Assembly: GCF_010723575.1 (NCBI RefSeq) | Contig: NZ_BLKZ01000001.1 | Span: forward strand, 2,852,001-2,916,000 | Direction: 5' to 3' | Length of the DNA stretch: 64,000 nt | Source: Mycobacterium bourgelatii | Lineage (GTDB): Bacteria; Actinomycetota; Actinomycetes; Mycobacteriales; Mycobacteriaceae | Shown: piece by piece, positions 17,282 to 26,049 of the stretch | Layout: every line of letters starts with the position of its first letter | How positions within the stretch are numbered: the stretch's first letter is position 1 | Program-made: the position numbers and the translations under genes | Notes under the pieces: generated by a model | What the model was told of the DNA's origin: nothing | Databases searched by the model: none | Seen by the model: the letters and a program-made list of their open reading frames with translations, nothing else

Positions 17282-18760
17282 GTGTCATATGTGATCGCTA
17301 TGCCCGAACTGATACAGGCCGCGGCCCAGGAGCTGGCGAGTATCCGCGCCTCGGTGACCGAAGCCACCACGGCCGTCTCGCCGTCCACCACGGGGATCGC
17401 GGCGGCGGCGCAGGACGAAGTTTCGGGTGCGGTCGCTTCGCTGTTTGGCAATTTCGGCCGCGAATTTCAGGCGCTGAGCACCCAGGCGCAGGCATTTCAC
17501 CAGCAGTTTGTCGAATTCATCAATGCGGGGGCGAGCGCTTATGTGAACGCCGAATCCGCCAATGCGGCCGCCAGTGGGTTGACGGCTGGCCTCTCAGCGG
17601 CGGCCGGAGAGCCAACCGGTTTGATCGCCGGGGTGGAAAGCTTCGCGAGCGCCGTCGCGGGTCCTTACCAAGCGCTCGGCGCCAACACACTTTCCAATCT
17701 GCAAGCTATCGGGAGCACGCTGAACACCAACCAGTTCCCCCTGCTGCGCGCGTTCATCAACAACCAGAACGCGTATGCGCAAACCATCGGTGCGTCGATT
17801 CAAACCGGCATTCAGAACCTTCCGGCCGAGTTGGCGAATGCGCCCGCGACGATCGAGGCCGGCGTCCAGCAACTGGCGTCCTTCAACCCGGTGCCGTTCG
17901 TGCAGGGCTTCATCAACGACCAGATCACGGCCACGCAAACGGTCACCAATGGGCTGCTCGGCGCCGCTCGCGACATCGGCACCGGGGCGCAGGCGCTACC
18001 CGCCGGCTTCCAGGCCGCCTTCCAAGATCTGTTGGCGGGCAACAATGTGGCCGCTTACGGGGACATCAACACGGCGCTGGTCAACGGGTTCTTCCCCGGC
18101 TTCGACAGCACTACGTCGATTACACCGGACCAGCAAATAGCAACCATCACCATCACACCGCAGGGTCCGCTGGGAGATTTGGCTCCGATCTTCAACATTC
18201 CCGGGCAGATGGCGCAGAACTTCACCAATTTGCTGCCCGCCGGATCTATTCCGGCCCAGATGGCGCAGAACGCGACCAATTTGGTTTCTGCCCTTACCAA
18301 TTTCGGCACGACGCTCACCATCAGCGGTGAGGCGAACCTCAACTTCGGACTCCCACTGCAGTTGGCCCTGGACGCGTTTGGAGCGCCGGTAAATGCCCTG
18401 AGTTCGCTCAATTCCAGCGGGGCTGCCCTCGCCAGCGCCCTGCAGAGCGGAAACCTCTCGGCGGCTGCGGTCGCGGTGCTGACCGCACCGGCCAACGTTG
18501 CCAACGGGTTCCTCAATGGGACCACCGTCATATCGCTGCCTCCGGCGGTCGTCTCTCTGTTCGGCGTTGGTCTTCCGTCGATAACCAATATCCCGCTCGG
18601 TGGGCTGCTCGCTCCGCTCAGTTTGCCCGAGATATTCGTAGACCTCGACGGCACGCTCCTGCCGTTACAACTCTCCGGCAACACCCCGGTAGGTGGGCTC
18701 ATTCCAGGCCTGCTGAGCTTCGGACCCCAGCTGGCACAAGTGATTACACTCGGCGGGTAG
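17282..18760 (+). CDS. PE-family protein with unique C-terminal region
   Basis: A 492-residue PE protein. The first ~95 residues are a typical PE domain (SYVIAMPELIQAAAQELASIR, with SLFGNFGREFQALSTQAQAFHQQFVEF), two helices forming the hairpin that pairs with PPE partners and carries ESX secretion signals. The YxxxE-type signal region near its end reads YVNAESANAA. The remaining 400 residues are not PGRS: they are Ala/Asn/Gln/Leu-rich helices with repeated AQNxTNLxP elements, then a hydrophobic beta-rich tail, as in several non-PGRS PE proteins. GTG 17282 gives the standard PE start and follows AAGGGGATG; ATG 17276 is two codons upstream. No PPE partner is adjacent. Confidence 0.92.
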   Translation: MSYVIAMPELIQAAAQELASIRASVTEATTAVSPSTTGIAAAAQDEVSGAVASLFGNFGREFQALSTQAQAFHQQFVEFINAGASAYVNAESANAAASGLTAGLSAAAGEPTGLIAGVESFASAVAGPYQALGANTLSNLQAIGSTLNTNQFPLLRAFINNQNAYAQTIGASIQTGIQNLPAELANAPATIEAGVQQLASFNPVPFVQGFINDQITATQTVTNGLLGAARDIGTGAQALPAGFQAAFQDLLAGNNVAAYGDINTALVNGFFPGFDSTTSITPDQQIATITITPQGPLGDLAPIFNIPGQMAQNFTNLLPAGSIPAQMAQNATNLVSALTNFGTTLTISGEANLNFGLPLQLALDAFGAPVNALSSLNSSGAALASALQSGNLSAAAVAVLTAPANVANGFLNGTTVISLPPAVVSLFGVGLPSITNIPLGGLLAPLSLPEIFVDLDGTLLPLQLSGNTPVGGLIPGLLSFGPQLAQVITLGG

Positions 18761-18815
18761 TCGCCGCGTCAGCCCGGTGGGTCGTCTTTTCCGGATGGCG
18801 GCAACAGAGCTGGGC

Positions 18816-18962
18816 CTAATCGTCGTCGTTGGAAGACTCGGTAAGTTCGGGAGCCTTTTCTCGCGTCGCCATCCCGCCCTCGCGGCCATGGTCGACCGGT
18901 CCAGGACGACCACCCTTCGGCTCGTTCGTGCTGTCACCGCGGTCATCTGATGCCTTGGCCAT
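18816..18962 (-). CDS. Small hydrophilic 48-aa conserved-type protein
   Basis: A 48-codon frame starting at ATG 18962 after CAAAGGATCAC (good ribosome-binding site). The product MAKASDDRGD..SSNDDD is highly charged, rich in Asp, Glu, Gly and Lys, and predicted disordered, with no membrane segment. Similar very small acidic ORFs are annotated as hypothetical proteins in mycobacteria, but I cannot name this one. It is convergent with the PE gene and divergent from the QueG-like gene. The ribosome-binding site and clean start favour a real gene; function unknown. Confidence 0.5.
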   Translation of the reverse strand: MAKASDDRGDSTNEPKGGRPGPVDHGREGGMATREKAPELTESSNDDD

Positions 18963-19071
18963 CGTGATCCTTTGTATGTCGGGAGCCCATCCTGGTCGTG
19001 GGTTCCCCTGGAGTCTCGCGCTTAAGCGTTGAACGTCCACGTCAGGGGGCGGCAGCATGCCGTGCGCTCAT

Positions 19072-19097
19072 GCTGAGTATGGTGTACTATACCCAGC
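19072..19097. promoter_or_regulatory. 26-bp palindromic operator overlapping a leaderless promoter
   Basis: The 26 bases before ATG 19098 form an imperfect dyad: GCTG-N-GTAT-N-GT at one end mirrored by AC-N-ATAC-N-CAGC at the other. A TANNNT -10 element, TACTAT (19085-19090), sits inside it seven bases before the start codon, the spacing expected for a leaderless mycobacterial transcript. Binding of a dimeric repressor would occlude the promoter. Confidence 0.6.
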
Positions 19098-20129
19098 ATG
19101 ACGAACAAGCTTTCCGGCCGACTGGCGGATCACCCCACCGTCCGAAAGGTGCGTTCGCGTCCGACGCGCAAACCCGGGCCGCTGGACGCGGATTGGCTGC
19201 GCGAATTGTGCTTGGCGGCCGGTGTCGATGACGTCGCGTTCGCCAGCGTTGACAATCCAGACCTCGCCTCGGAGGTCGAGCATGTCCAGGCCGCACTACC
19301 CGGCGCGCGGAGCTACATCTCCCTGGTGGTGAAGATGAACCGGGACAACGTGCGATCGACGGCACGCAGCGTGGCCAACCAGGAATTCCATCGCAGCGGA
19401 GAGGTGCTCAATGAAGCAGCCCATCGCATCGTGCGCCAGCTTCAGGACGCTGGTTACCGCGCGCTGAACCCCTCGGCGACTTTCCCGATGGAAATGGACC
19501 GATTCCCCGGCCGCATCTGGGTGGTCGCACACAAACCGGTCGCGGTGGCCGCGGGCCTCGGGGTTATGGGTATCCACCGCAACGTGATTCACCCCAAGTT
19601 CGGTAACTTTATCCTGCTCGGCACGATCCTGGTGGACGCACCCGTCAGCAGCTACGGCGAGCCGTTGGACTACAGCCCCTGCCTGGAATGCAAGCTGTGC
19701 GTCGCGGCCTGCCCGGTCGGCGCGATCGGAAAGAACGGCGAGTTCGACTTCCTCGCCTGCTCCGTACACAACTACCGGGAATTCATGGGCGGCTTCACCG
19801 ACTGGGTACAGACCATCGCCGACAGCGACGACGCGGCGGATTTCCGTTCGCGGGTCACCGATTCCGAGAACGCCTCGATGTGGCAAAGCCTTGCGTTCAA
19901 ACCCAACTACAAGGCCGCCTATTGCCTGGCGGTATGCCCCGCCGGTGCGGACGTCATCGAACCCTACCTCGACGACCGCAAGGGCTTCATGGACTTGGTG
20001 CTGAAGCCTTTGCAGGACAAGAAGGAGACGTTGTATGTGTTGCCGAATTCGCCGGCCAAGGCGCACGCCGAGCGCCGGTATCCGCATAAACGAGTGAAAG
20101 TGGTCGACAGCGGAATCCGTGGGGTATAG
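19098..20129 (+). CDS. QueG-like 4Fe-4S reductase-type protein
   Basis: A 343-residue iron-sulfur protein related to the epoxyqueuosine-reductase (QueG)/reductive-dehalogenase superfamily. The ferredoxin-type site CLECKLCVAACPVG supplies four cysteines, and a later CLAVCP provides further ligands; the N-terminal half (WLRELCLAAGVDDVAFASVDNP, and the GLGVMGIHRNVIHPKFGNFILLG block split around it) fits the cobalamin-binding region of this superfamily. It is unclear whether it acts on tRNA or another substrate; some mycobacterial homologues have no link to queuosine. ATG 19098 directly follows a -10 box, suggesting leaderless translation. The gene stands alone, with its own operator. Confidence 0.72.
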   Translation: MTNKLSGRLADHPTVRKVRSRPTRKPGPLDADWLRELCLAAGVDDVAFASVDNPDLASEVEHVQAALPGARSYISLVVKMNRDNVRSTARSVANQEFHRSGEVLNEAAHRIVRQLQDAGYRALNPSATFPMEMDRFPGRIWVVAHKPVAVAAGLGVMGIHRNVIHPKFGNFILLGTILVDAPVSSYGEPLDYSPCLECKLCVAACPVGAIGKNGEFDFLACSVHNYREFMGGFTDWVQTIADSDDAADFRSRVTDSENASMWQSLAFKPNYKAAYCLAVCPAGADVIEPYLDDRKGFMDLVLKPLQDKKETLYVLPNSPAKAHAERRYPHKRVKVVDSGIRGV

Positions 20130-20139
20130 ATCGCAGCTG

Positions 20140-20844
20140 CTAGAGGTGATCGGGTCTGCCGCGGCGGCGCTGCGGCGTTTTCTGAGCGCGCACTCCTTGG
20201 AAGGCCGCAACACCGCAGAACACGCCGAAAAGCGCTGTCGGAGCGACTAATATCAGGCCGTCATAGCGGAACAGATCGACTCGGGAATCAGCCTCGCTCA
20301 GCACCTGCTCGGGATTGCCGGGGTTGTAGGCGATCGTCACCTTCATGCCGACGGGCATGTCGAGGGGACGGTTCTTGAACCCGGCGAGGTACGGGCCGTG
20401 GCCCTCATATTGGTGGCCCTGCAATTCGTAGCGATAGACGCGCCAGCTGGGACTTGTTCTGCCACTGCGCTTCCCGTCGTACTTGACGATCGTGGCCGTG
20501 GCTTTCGGCCAGTGCTGGTAACGCCAAGTGCTGATGAGCGCATGGAACGGGCTGTGCATCGCCAGCATGTAGCAGCCAATCGCCAGCAGCACCGCGCCTA
20601 GCAACAGCGAGACGACCCGCCCCCGCCTGAATCTGGCGGCCTCGCTGGGGCGCAAAACAAGTTGACCATCGTCGTGCTCGTCCGGGTCGGCGGCGGTCAG
20701 CCTCGGTGCTTGGAGCAACCCCGGGACCGCGACTGCACTGCCGCGACGGTCGGCCCGTGATCTCCACAGCAGGATGAGGAGGAACAATGGAAATGCGGAG
20801 ACCATCGCGATAGCGGCGACGGGAAGCAACGAATCAGTCTCCAC
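20140..20844 (-). CDS. DUF3592-type membrane protein
   Basis: A 234-residue protein with an N-terminal helix (LLPVAAIAMVSAFPLFLLILLW), a second helix (VVSLLLGAVLLAIGCYMLAMH), an extracytoplasmic domain of about 90 residues and a final helix (GLILVAPTALFGVFCGVAAF). The soluble section has the DUF3592 look: WPKATATIVKY, YRYELQGHQYEG, VTIAYNPGNPEQVL. Function is unknown. GTG 20844 is preceded by TTAGGACATC. It is convergent with the QueG-like gene, only ten bases apart. Confidence 0.75.
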   Translation of the reverse strand: METDSLLPVAAIAMVSAFPLFLLILLWRSRADRRGSAVAVPGLLQAPRLTAADPDEHDDGQLVLRPSEAARFRRGRVVSLLLGAVLLAIGCYMLAMHSPFHALISTWRYQHWPKATATIVKYDGKRSGRTSPSWRVYRYELQGHQYEGHGPYLAGFKNRPLDMPVGMKVTIAYNPGNPEQVLSEADSRVDLFRYDGLILVAPTALFGVFCGVAAFQGVRAQKTPQRRRGRPDHL

Positions 20845-21064
20845 GATGTCCTAACATTTCGCTTTGTTCGATTTATATTTGCGCCGGTCGCAACCATCTG
20901 CTGTGATTCTGCCCGTTGCTTGCGACCGCCAAAACCCCATGTTGGGCAGAACGCTCAGTGCACAACAGTCCGCAGCCCGAAAGCGGAATATCCAATCAGT
21001 TATTTCGCGCCGCGCCGCATCGCAAACGAAGAATGCGCGAAACGTGCTAGGCCCTAGGCCGCAC

Positions 21065-21613
21065 TCAACGCCACTTGATGCCGCACCCGATCGAAGGGCG
21101 CTGGTCTGGGTTGACCGGCTTTCCGGCAAGGACGGCGTCGACCGCCGCACGCACGTCAGCGCAAGTGACCGGCAGGCCGTTCTTCGGCCGGGAGTCGTCA
21201 AGCTGGCCGCGGTAGACGAGGCGTCGCTCGCCGTCGAACACGAAGGTATCGGGCGTGCAGGCCGCCGAGAAGGCACGAGCGACGGCCTGCGTCTCGTCGT
21301 AGAGGTAAGGGAACGTCCAGCCTTGGCGACGAGCCTCGGCGACCATCTCGTCGGGCCCGTCCTGCGGGTAGGTGACGACGTCATTGCTGGAAATGCCCAC
21401 CATCGCGACGCCTTTCTCCTTCAGGTCTCGGCCAAGGGCGGCGAGGCCGGCCGCGACATGCTGCACGTAGGGGCAGTGGTTGCAGATGAAGGTCACGACG
21501 AGCGCCGGGCCGGACAGGTCGTCGAGGCTCACGGTGGTGCCGGTGGCCGGCTCGGGTAGCGAGAACGACGGAGCGGGCGTACCGAGGGCGAGCATTGTTG
21601 ATTCGATGGCCAT
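21065..21613 (-). CDS. Redoxin/AhpC-TSA family thiol protein
   Basis: A 182-residue thioredoxin-fold protein with the active site ICNHCPYVQH (CxxC), VAMVGISSNDVVTYPQDGP and ACTPDTFVFDGERRLVYRGQLDDSRP, and ending CGIKWR. This is the redoxin/peroxiredoxin-like family in which a cytoplasmic CxxC protein reduces peroxides or disulfides. I recall a 182-residue redoxin (Rv1732c) next to gabD2 (Rv1731) in M. tuberculosis; here gabD2 is 5 kb away, so about 5 kb may have been inserted between two ancestral neighbours. ATG 21613 is the family start. Confidence 0.85.
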   Translation of the reverse strand: MAIESTMLALGTPAPSFSLPEPATGTTVSLDDLSGPALVVTFICNHCPYVQHVAAGLAALGRDLKEKGVAMVGISSNDVVTYPQDGPDEMVAEARRQGWTFPYLYDETQAVARAFSAACTPDTFVFDGERRLVYRGQLDDSRPKNGLPVTCADVRAAVDAVLAGKPVNPDQRPSIGCGIKWR

Positions 21614-21763
21614 GTCGGACAGCGTACGTCCGTCTGGTAGCCATTACCGGCTCGCCTGACACGGACAAAGTCATGCGGGCAGCCAAGCACTGGACCGAAG
21701 ATGCGATCCCGCCGTCGCAAGCAGGGTCTTCGGCCACGACGACACTAGCCTGCCGCTATTTGC

Positions 21764-22366
21764 CTACGAAGCGCCTTTCTTTTCGAGCCACTGGCTGACG
21801 GCCTCTTCGAGTGCGGCCCCGACGCTAACCCCCGCATCGTTAGCGGCTTGCTCGAATCGCTCGACTAAATCGGTTGGTACCGAGGCGCTTAACTTCGAAC
21901 GCTCGGGCTTCGGCTTCGGCGGCGGGGTGACGGGCGTGTGTCGCGCGGCAGTCGAGTCCATGGTCTCCCGTAGCGCGGGAATCTCGTCGAGCAAGCGGGC
22001 TAGGTCGTCGCGCTCGATCCGCAGGAATTCGGCCGGTCCGATCGTCGTTACCGTGGCCGAACGCAATTGCCCTCGGCGCAACGCAGATTCGCCGATTACC
22101 TCGCCCGGGCCCACCACCGCTATGCGGGCGTCCCCGACGTATACCCCCGCCTCGCCGCTGAGCAGGATGAAGCACGCGTCGGACGGGGTCTGCTCGCGAA
22201 TCAGCGGCCATGGCACCGACTGCGAAGAGTGATGCGACGCACCGACGAGACGTTTCAATTCGCCATCGGAGAACTTTTCGAACGCGGGGAAGTTGCGTAA
22301 CCGGCGGACGTCTTCCTCCCGTCGCCGACGAGTGGCTTCCTCTTGTTCCTTCGTATCGGCGCTCAT
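21764..22366 (-). CDS. Cyclic-nucleotide-binding protein with RHH-like C-terminus
   Basis: A 200-residue protein. An N-terminal charged helix leads into a cNMP-binding beta-roll (about residues 25-130): FPAFEKFSDGELKRLV, LLSGEAGVYVGDARIAVVGPGEVIGESALRRGQLRSATVTT split by typical glycines, and FLRIERDDLARLL. A proline-rich linker is followed by about 45 residues, KLSASVPTDLVERFEQAAND, GVSVGAALEEAVSQWL, which read like a ribbon-helix-helix module. It could be a cAMP-responsive DNA-binding protein of unusual type, or a signalling adaptor. It is divergent from the Ser/Thr kinase gene, 158 bases away. Confidence 0.78.
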   Translation of the reverse strand: MSADTKEQEEATRRRREEDVRRLRNFPAFEKFSDGELKRLVGASHHSSQSVPWPLIREQTPSDACFILLSGEAGVYVGDARIAVVGPGEVIGESALRRGQLRSATVTTIGPAEFLRIERDDLARLLDEIPALRETMDSTAARHTPVTPPPKPKPERSKLSASVPTDLVERFEQAANDAGVSVGAALEEAVSQWLEKKGAS

Positions 22367-22524
22367 GGCGGCTCCTGATGTGCGATGGGGTTTGCCATGG
22401 TGGAGCCTACGAGCTTTTGCGGCAAAGGGGTAGGAAATGGGGTCAGCCCGCTGCTTTGCAGGGGACTCGACTGCTGCCGTGCGATTCAGTGTGTTAACTG
22501 AAGTCCTGCGGGTACGATCCGGAC

Positions 22525-24120
22525 ATGCCGCTGGACGCCGGTGAGAGATTCGCTGGCTATACCATCGTGCGATCGCTCGGAGCGGGTGGAATGGGGGAGG
22601 TCTACCTGGCTCGTCATCCTCGGCTCCCTCGCTGCGATGCGTTGAAGCTGTTGGGAAGCCAAGTTTCGGCTGACGTCAGCTTTCGCGAACGATTTCTTCG
22701 GGAGGCCGACCTCGCGTCGACATTGTGGCATCAGCACATCGTCGGAGTGCACGACCGCGGCGAACACCAGGAGCGGCTGTGGATCTCGATGGACTTTGTC
22801 GACGGCGCAGACGCGAGCAAGTTGATGGCCGAGCGCTATCCCGCCGGGATGCCCTTGGAATTGGTAATTGCCATCGTTACCGCTGTCGGCTCAGCCCTGG
22901 ACTACGCATACAAGCAAGGGCTTCTTCATCGTGATGTCAAACCCGCCAACATTTTGATCACTAACGTCGATGATGCCGACGAACGGCGAATCATGTTGAC
23001 AGACTTCGGTATTGCCCGAGCTGTTGACGATGTAAGTGGACTGACTGCGACGAACATGACTATCGGCACCGTGGCCTACACCGCGCCCGAGCAGTTGAAG
23101 GGCGATGACATTGACGGTCGCGCCGACCAATACTCGCTGGCAGCCACGGCTTACCATCTCCTGACTGGTACCCCACCCTTTGGTGACTCCACGCCCGCGG
23201 TGGTGATAGGGCGGCACATCACAATGGATTCGCCACCGCTGGCAAAGAAACGACCCGAACTTGCTCCGCTCGACCCCGTCCTGGCGACGGCCTTGGCCAA
23301 AAATCCGAACGAGAGATTCACAAGCTGCAGTGAGTTCGCCCGTAATCTAGCTGCTTATGCATTGACCATCGACGATGCGGCGACGCGGGTGGCGCCGACC
23401 ATGGAAGCGCCAACTACACCACCAAAGAGAGCGGCGTCTGAGCCAACCCAACGTGCACCGGCCCCGCCGCCGAAGTCGCGTCAGGAGCCGCCACCGCTAC
23501 CGCCAGGTTGGTACCCCGACCCCAGCGGTAAGCCCGGGACGCTCTACTGGGACGGACGGGTTTGGCGCACCGGCCCGCCTCCGGTGGCGACAGGCCGGCC
23601 GGCAACCCTGATCTGGACCGTCTGCATCTGCGCCGCAATAGTCATGGCCACAGCGATCATCGGAGCGATAGTTGTCATCCGCAGCGGGGATGGCAATGGC
23701 TCTACCCCTACTGCGGCACCATCGACGTTCACCGTCGGGCCAACGCCGTCTGAGGTGTCTTTGCCCTCGTACACGACGTCAACGCCACCGCTAACTACCA
23801 CTTACACCACAATGTCGCCGTCAATTGCCACACCGCCACCGCAAACTGGTTATGCCGCAGTCATTGTCGGTACCTGTGACGAGGGCGGCACCTGCGGTGT
23901 CCAGCAGCGCATTGCTCCGTACATCAACGCGCCGCCCTTGGTTCCCAATGCGCTGCAGGACGGCATGACCGTGATCGTGGTCTGCCAGACGCTCGGCGAC
24001 CTGCGCACCAGCGCGGGGCACGCCCCTAGTAACGTTTGGTTCCGGCTGTCCAACGGCGCTTACGTGAGCGCGGTCTACATGAATCTCACGAGGTCCCTCC
24101 CGGAATGTTCGTCGCGGTGA
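22525..24120 (+). CDS. Transmembrane Ser/Thr protein kinase with DUF2510 segment
   Basis: A 531-residue eukaryotic-like kinase. The catalytic domain (about 10-275) contains GAGGMGEVYLA, the ATP lysine K41 in CDALKLL, HRDVKPANI with catalytic D137, DFGIAR with D160, and APEQL. A Pro-rich stretch leads to a DUF2510-like PPGWYPDPSG..YWDG motif (about 330-350), then a transmembrane helix (LIWTVCICAAIVMATAIIGA). The outer region is Ser/Thr/Pro-rich and ends in a small cysteine-containing, SH3-like domain (GTCDEGGTCGVQQRIAPYI). Layout matches PknF/PknJ-like mycobacterial kinases. Its stop overlaps the following amidase gene, implying linked function in cell-wall signalling. Confidence 0.92.
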   Translation: MPLDAGERFAGYTIVRSLGAGGMGEVYLARHPRLPRCDALKLLGSQVSADVSFRERFLREADLASTLWHQHIVGVHDRGEHQERLWISMDFVDGADASKLMAERYPAGMPLELVIAIVTAVGSALDYAYKQGLLHRDVKPANILITNVDDADERRIMLTDFGIARAVDDVSGLTATNMTIGTVAYTAPEQLKGDDIDGRADQYSLAATAYHLLTGTPPFGDSTPAVVIGRHITMDSPPLAKKRPELAPLDPVLATALAKNPNERFTSCSEFARNLAAYALTIDDAATRVAPTMEAPTTPPKRAASEPTQRAPAPPPKSRQEPPPLPPGWYPDPSGKPGTLYWDGRVWRTGPPPVATGRPATLIWTVCICAAIVMATAIIGAIVVIRSGDGNGSTPTAAPSTFTVGPTPSEVSLPSYTTSTPPLTTTYTTMSPSIATPPPQTGYAAVIVGTCDEGGTCGVQQRIAPYINAPPLVPNALQDGMTVIVVCQTLGDLRTSAGHAPSNVWFRLSNGAYVSAVYMNLTRSLPECSSR

Positions 24121-24968
24121 AGCTGACGACGAGGGCCGTGATTGTGATCCTGCTTGCAATCGCGACCACCGCCCTCATGATCACTGTGATACGTTGCGGC
24201 TCAAAGAGGTCCAATGGACTTGCCGCCGCTCCAGCGGCTCCGGTCACCCCTGCGCCGACGGCTCCGGCAACGACCCCTACGGGAACCGCGGGACCGGGGT
24301 CCACACCTTCGTCGGCGGGGAGCGGCGACAGCTGGACGATAGTGGGCACTTCGGTTCAGGGACGACCAATTCGGCTGCTGGCCCTCGGGCACGGGCCCCG
24401 CAAGGTGTTGCTCATCGGAGGCATTCACGGCGACGAGACCGAGGGCGCTTACACGATCAGCGAGTTGCCCGGCGCCTTCGCCGAAGCGCGCCTCGGCGAC
24501 GCCGTCACGCTCTCCGTCGTTGAGGACGCCAACCCGGACGGTCGGGCCGCGGGCACCCGCGAGAACGCGAACAGGGTGGACGTCAACCGGAATTTTCCGG
24601 CGTCCAACTTCGACCCCGCGGACCCGTCGAGTGGTCACGCGCCACTGAGCCAGCCGGAGTCACGCGTCGTGCGCGACTTGATAGAGGGCCTGAACCCGGC
24701 GCTGGTGATCGCTTTGCACTCCTGGACCGGACGCCAGTTTGTCAACTTCGACGGTCCCGCCGGTGCGCTCGCAGAGCGTTTCGCCGCATCCAGTGGACTG
24801 CCTGTGGAAGAGTCGACCGCATTTGCCCCGACGCCGGGCTCTCTAGGGTCTTACGCAGGACGCGACCGCGGGACGCCGGTCCTCACAATCGAGGTATTGA
24901 AGGGCTCAAACCCAAAGGCCGTTTGGGATCGGATTCGTGTTGCCCTGCTTGAGATTATCGCGGGCTGA
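24105..24968 (+). CDS. M14-type zinc carboxypeptidase / murein-peptide amidase-like protein
   Basis: A 287-residue membrane-anchored protein: an N-terminal hydrophobic helix (AVIVILLAIATTALMITVI), a Pro/Ala/Thr linker, then an M14 peptidase domain. Zinc ligands and catalytic residues are H108 and E111 in GGIHGDETEG, H205 in ALHSW, and E263 in LTIEVLKG; NANRVDVNRNFP is the characteristic block. The short form resembles MpaA, which cleaves peptidoglycan-derived peptides. It would act outside the membrane. ATG 24105 or GTG 24117 (overlapping the kinase TGA as GTGA) could be the start; either couples it to the kinase. Confidence 0.82.
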   Translation: MFVAVKLTTRAVIVILLAIATTALMITVIRCGSKRSNGLAAAPAAPVTPAPTAPATTPTGTAGPGSTPSSAGSGDSWTIVGTSVQGRPIRLLALGHGPRKVLLIGGIHGDETEGAYTISELPGAFAEARLGDAVTLSVVEDANPDGRAAGTRENANRVDVNRNFPASNFDPADPSSGHAPLSQPESRVVRDLIEGLNPALVIALHSWTGRQFVNFDGPAGALAERFAASSGLPVEESTAFAPTPGSLGSYAGRDRGTPVLTIEVLKGSNPKAVWDRIRVALLEIIAG

Positions 24969-24985
24969 TTGACGGCGGGGGTCAC

Positions 24986-25228
24986 CTACGCAATTAGACC
25001 TTCGTCGAAGGCTGCCAGCGATAATTCCTTCTCCGCGTATCTCTCAACGAGCAGCGGGATGTACTCGCGTACCGGGCGCCCGTCGAACCGTTCATGGGCG
25101 TGCAGCACAACGGCTTTTACTGTGTCGGGGGGGATGGCCGGAAACTTGCGGGTCAAGCGATCGGCCACCTGGGCGATGATCGTTTGTTCTCTCAACTCGA
25201 TCACGGCGAAAGAGTCGCACGTGTTCAT
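24986..25228 (-). CDS. Three-helix-bundle (DUF3562-type) protein
   Basis: An 80-residue helical protein: IELREQTIIAQVADRLTRKF, PPDTVKAVVLHAHERFDG, and PVREYIPLLVERYAEKEL form three amphipathic helices typical of the small mycobacterial DUF3562 family. These are thought to be dimerisation modules; no function is established. ATG 25228 is a clean start. It is convergent with the amidase gene (17 bases between stops). Confidence 0.72.
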   Translation of the reverse strand: MNTCDSFAVIELREQTIIAQVADRLTRKFPAIPPDTVKAVVLHAHERFDGRPVREYIPLLVERYAEKELSLAAFDEGLIA

Positions 25229-25344
25229 GCCCCAGTCAACTCAAGTTCACCGGGTTTCAGGACGTGAATGACGCCGTTGCGCAACGCCTTTCCTGCTGCA
25301 CCAGGTGTTTTCAAAACAAGGCGGTCGAACCTTGGGAATACCTG

Positions 25345-26040
25345 TCAATTAGGTGGCGTTGGGCTCATCGAACTGATGTAGTAGGTCTCGTGCCCGGTCG
25401 GGTAGCCGCCACCATTGGTAGCGATGTGAACGTGGTCATAGTGGTTGAGGGTTTCGTTGCCGAGGTCGGCCGTCCAGCTGCCCGAACCGATGCCTGGGTA
25501 GATCTTCTGCCTCCAGATCACATGGAGGATTCCCCAGCGCTTCGCATTCGCCAACGCGAATCCGGCGATCTGGTTGCCGAGCTCGATGCCCTCGGGACTG
25601 CTGTGGTTCGGAATCATCACGTCGATTGCCAAGCCATTGGGGTGCCACTGCAAAGCGTCCTGCCGGTACCCGCCAATGGTGGTGATCTGTGGAAACAGCA
25701 GGCTGATAACGCGCTCTGCCCAGATCGTCTTGACCTGCAGCCCCTCCTCGGACCCGCGGCCGGCCGGCAGCGCGAATTGGAAGTCCTGGGCAGCCAGCGG
25801 TGCGGTGGCCGCCGCCGCGGCTAGTGCCTGCGCTTCACCGGGACTGGCGGTGTGCGGTGCCGCGCCCGCCGCCGCCGCGGCCGCGCTGGCAGGTGCGGTT
25901 CCCACGACGGGTGCGGCCTCATTCTGCGCGTGAGTGCGATGCTCGTGCGTTTGGGCGTAGACCATGCCGGAGGCGAGGGTGAGCGAGGCCGCAAACGCCA
26001 GCCAGCGGGCTACGCCATTGGCTAACCGGATTTTGCCCAC
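25345..26040 (-). CDS. Secreted peptidase-like protein (ARB_07466/D-Ala-D-Ala carboxypeptidase fold)
   Basis: A 231-residue exported protein. An N-terminal signal peptide (LANGVARWLAFAASLTLASGMVYA) is followed by an Ala-rich linker and a C-terminal domain of about 130 residues. That domain contains WHPNGLAIDVMIPNHSS, AKRWGILHVIWRQKIY and HYDHVHIAT, the His/Asp pattern of LAS-type metallopeptidase-related extracellular proteins common in mycobacteria. It may act on peptidoglycan. GTG 26040 has AAGGTG six bases upstream; GTG 26049 in frame would place that site inside the gene. It is convergent with the DUF3562-type gene's upstream side, unlinked to gabD2. Confidence 0.75.
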   Translation of the reverse strand: MGKIRLANGVARWLAFAASLTLASGMVYAQTHEHRTHAQNEAAPVVGTAPASAAAAAAGAAPHTASPGEAQALAAAAATAPLAAQDFQFALPAGRGSEEGLQVKTIWAERVISLLFPQITTIGGYRQDALQWHPNGLAIDVMIPNHSSPEGIELGNQIAGFALANAKRWGILHVIWRQKIYPGIGSGSWTADLGNETLNHYDHVHIATNGGGYPTGHETYYISSMSPTPPN

Positions 26041-26049
26041 GAAGAGCAC

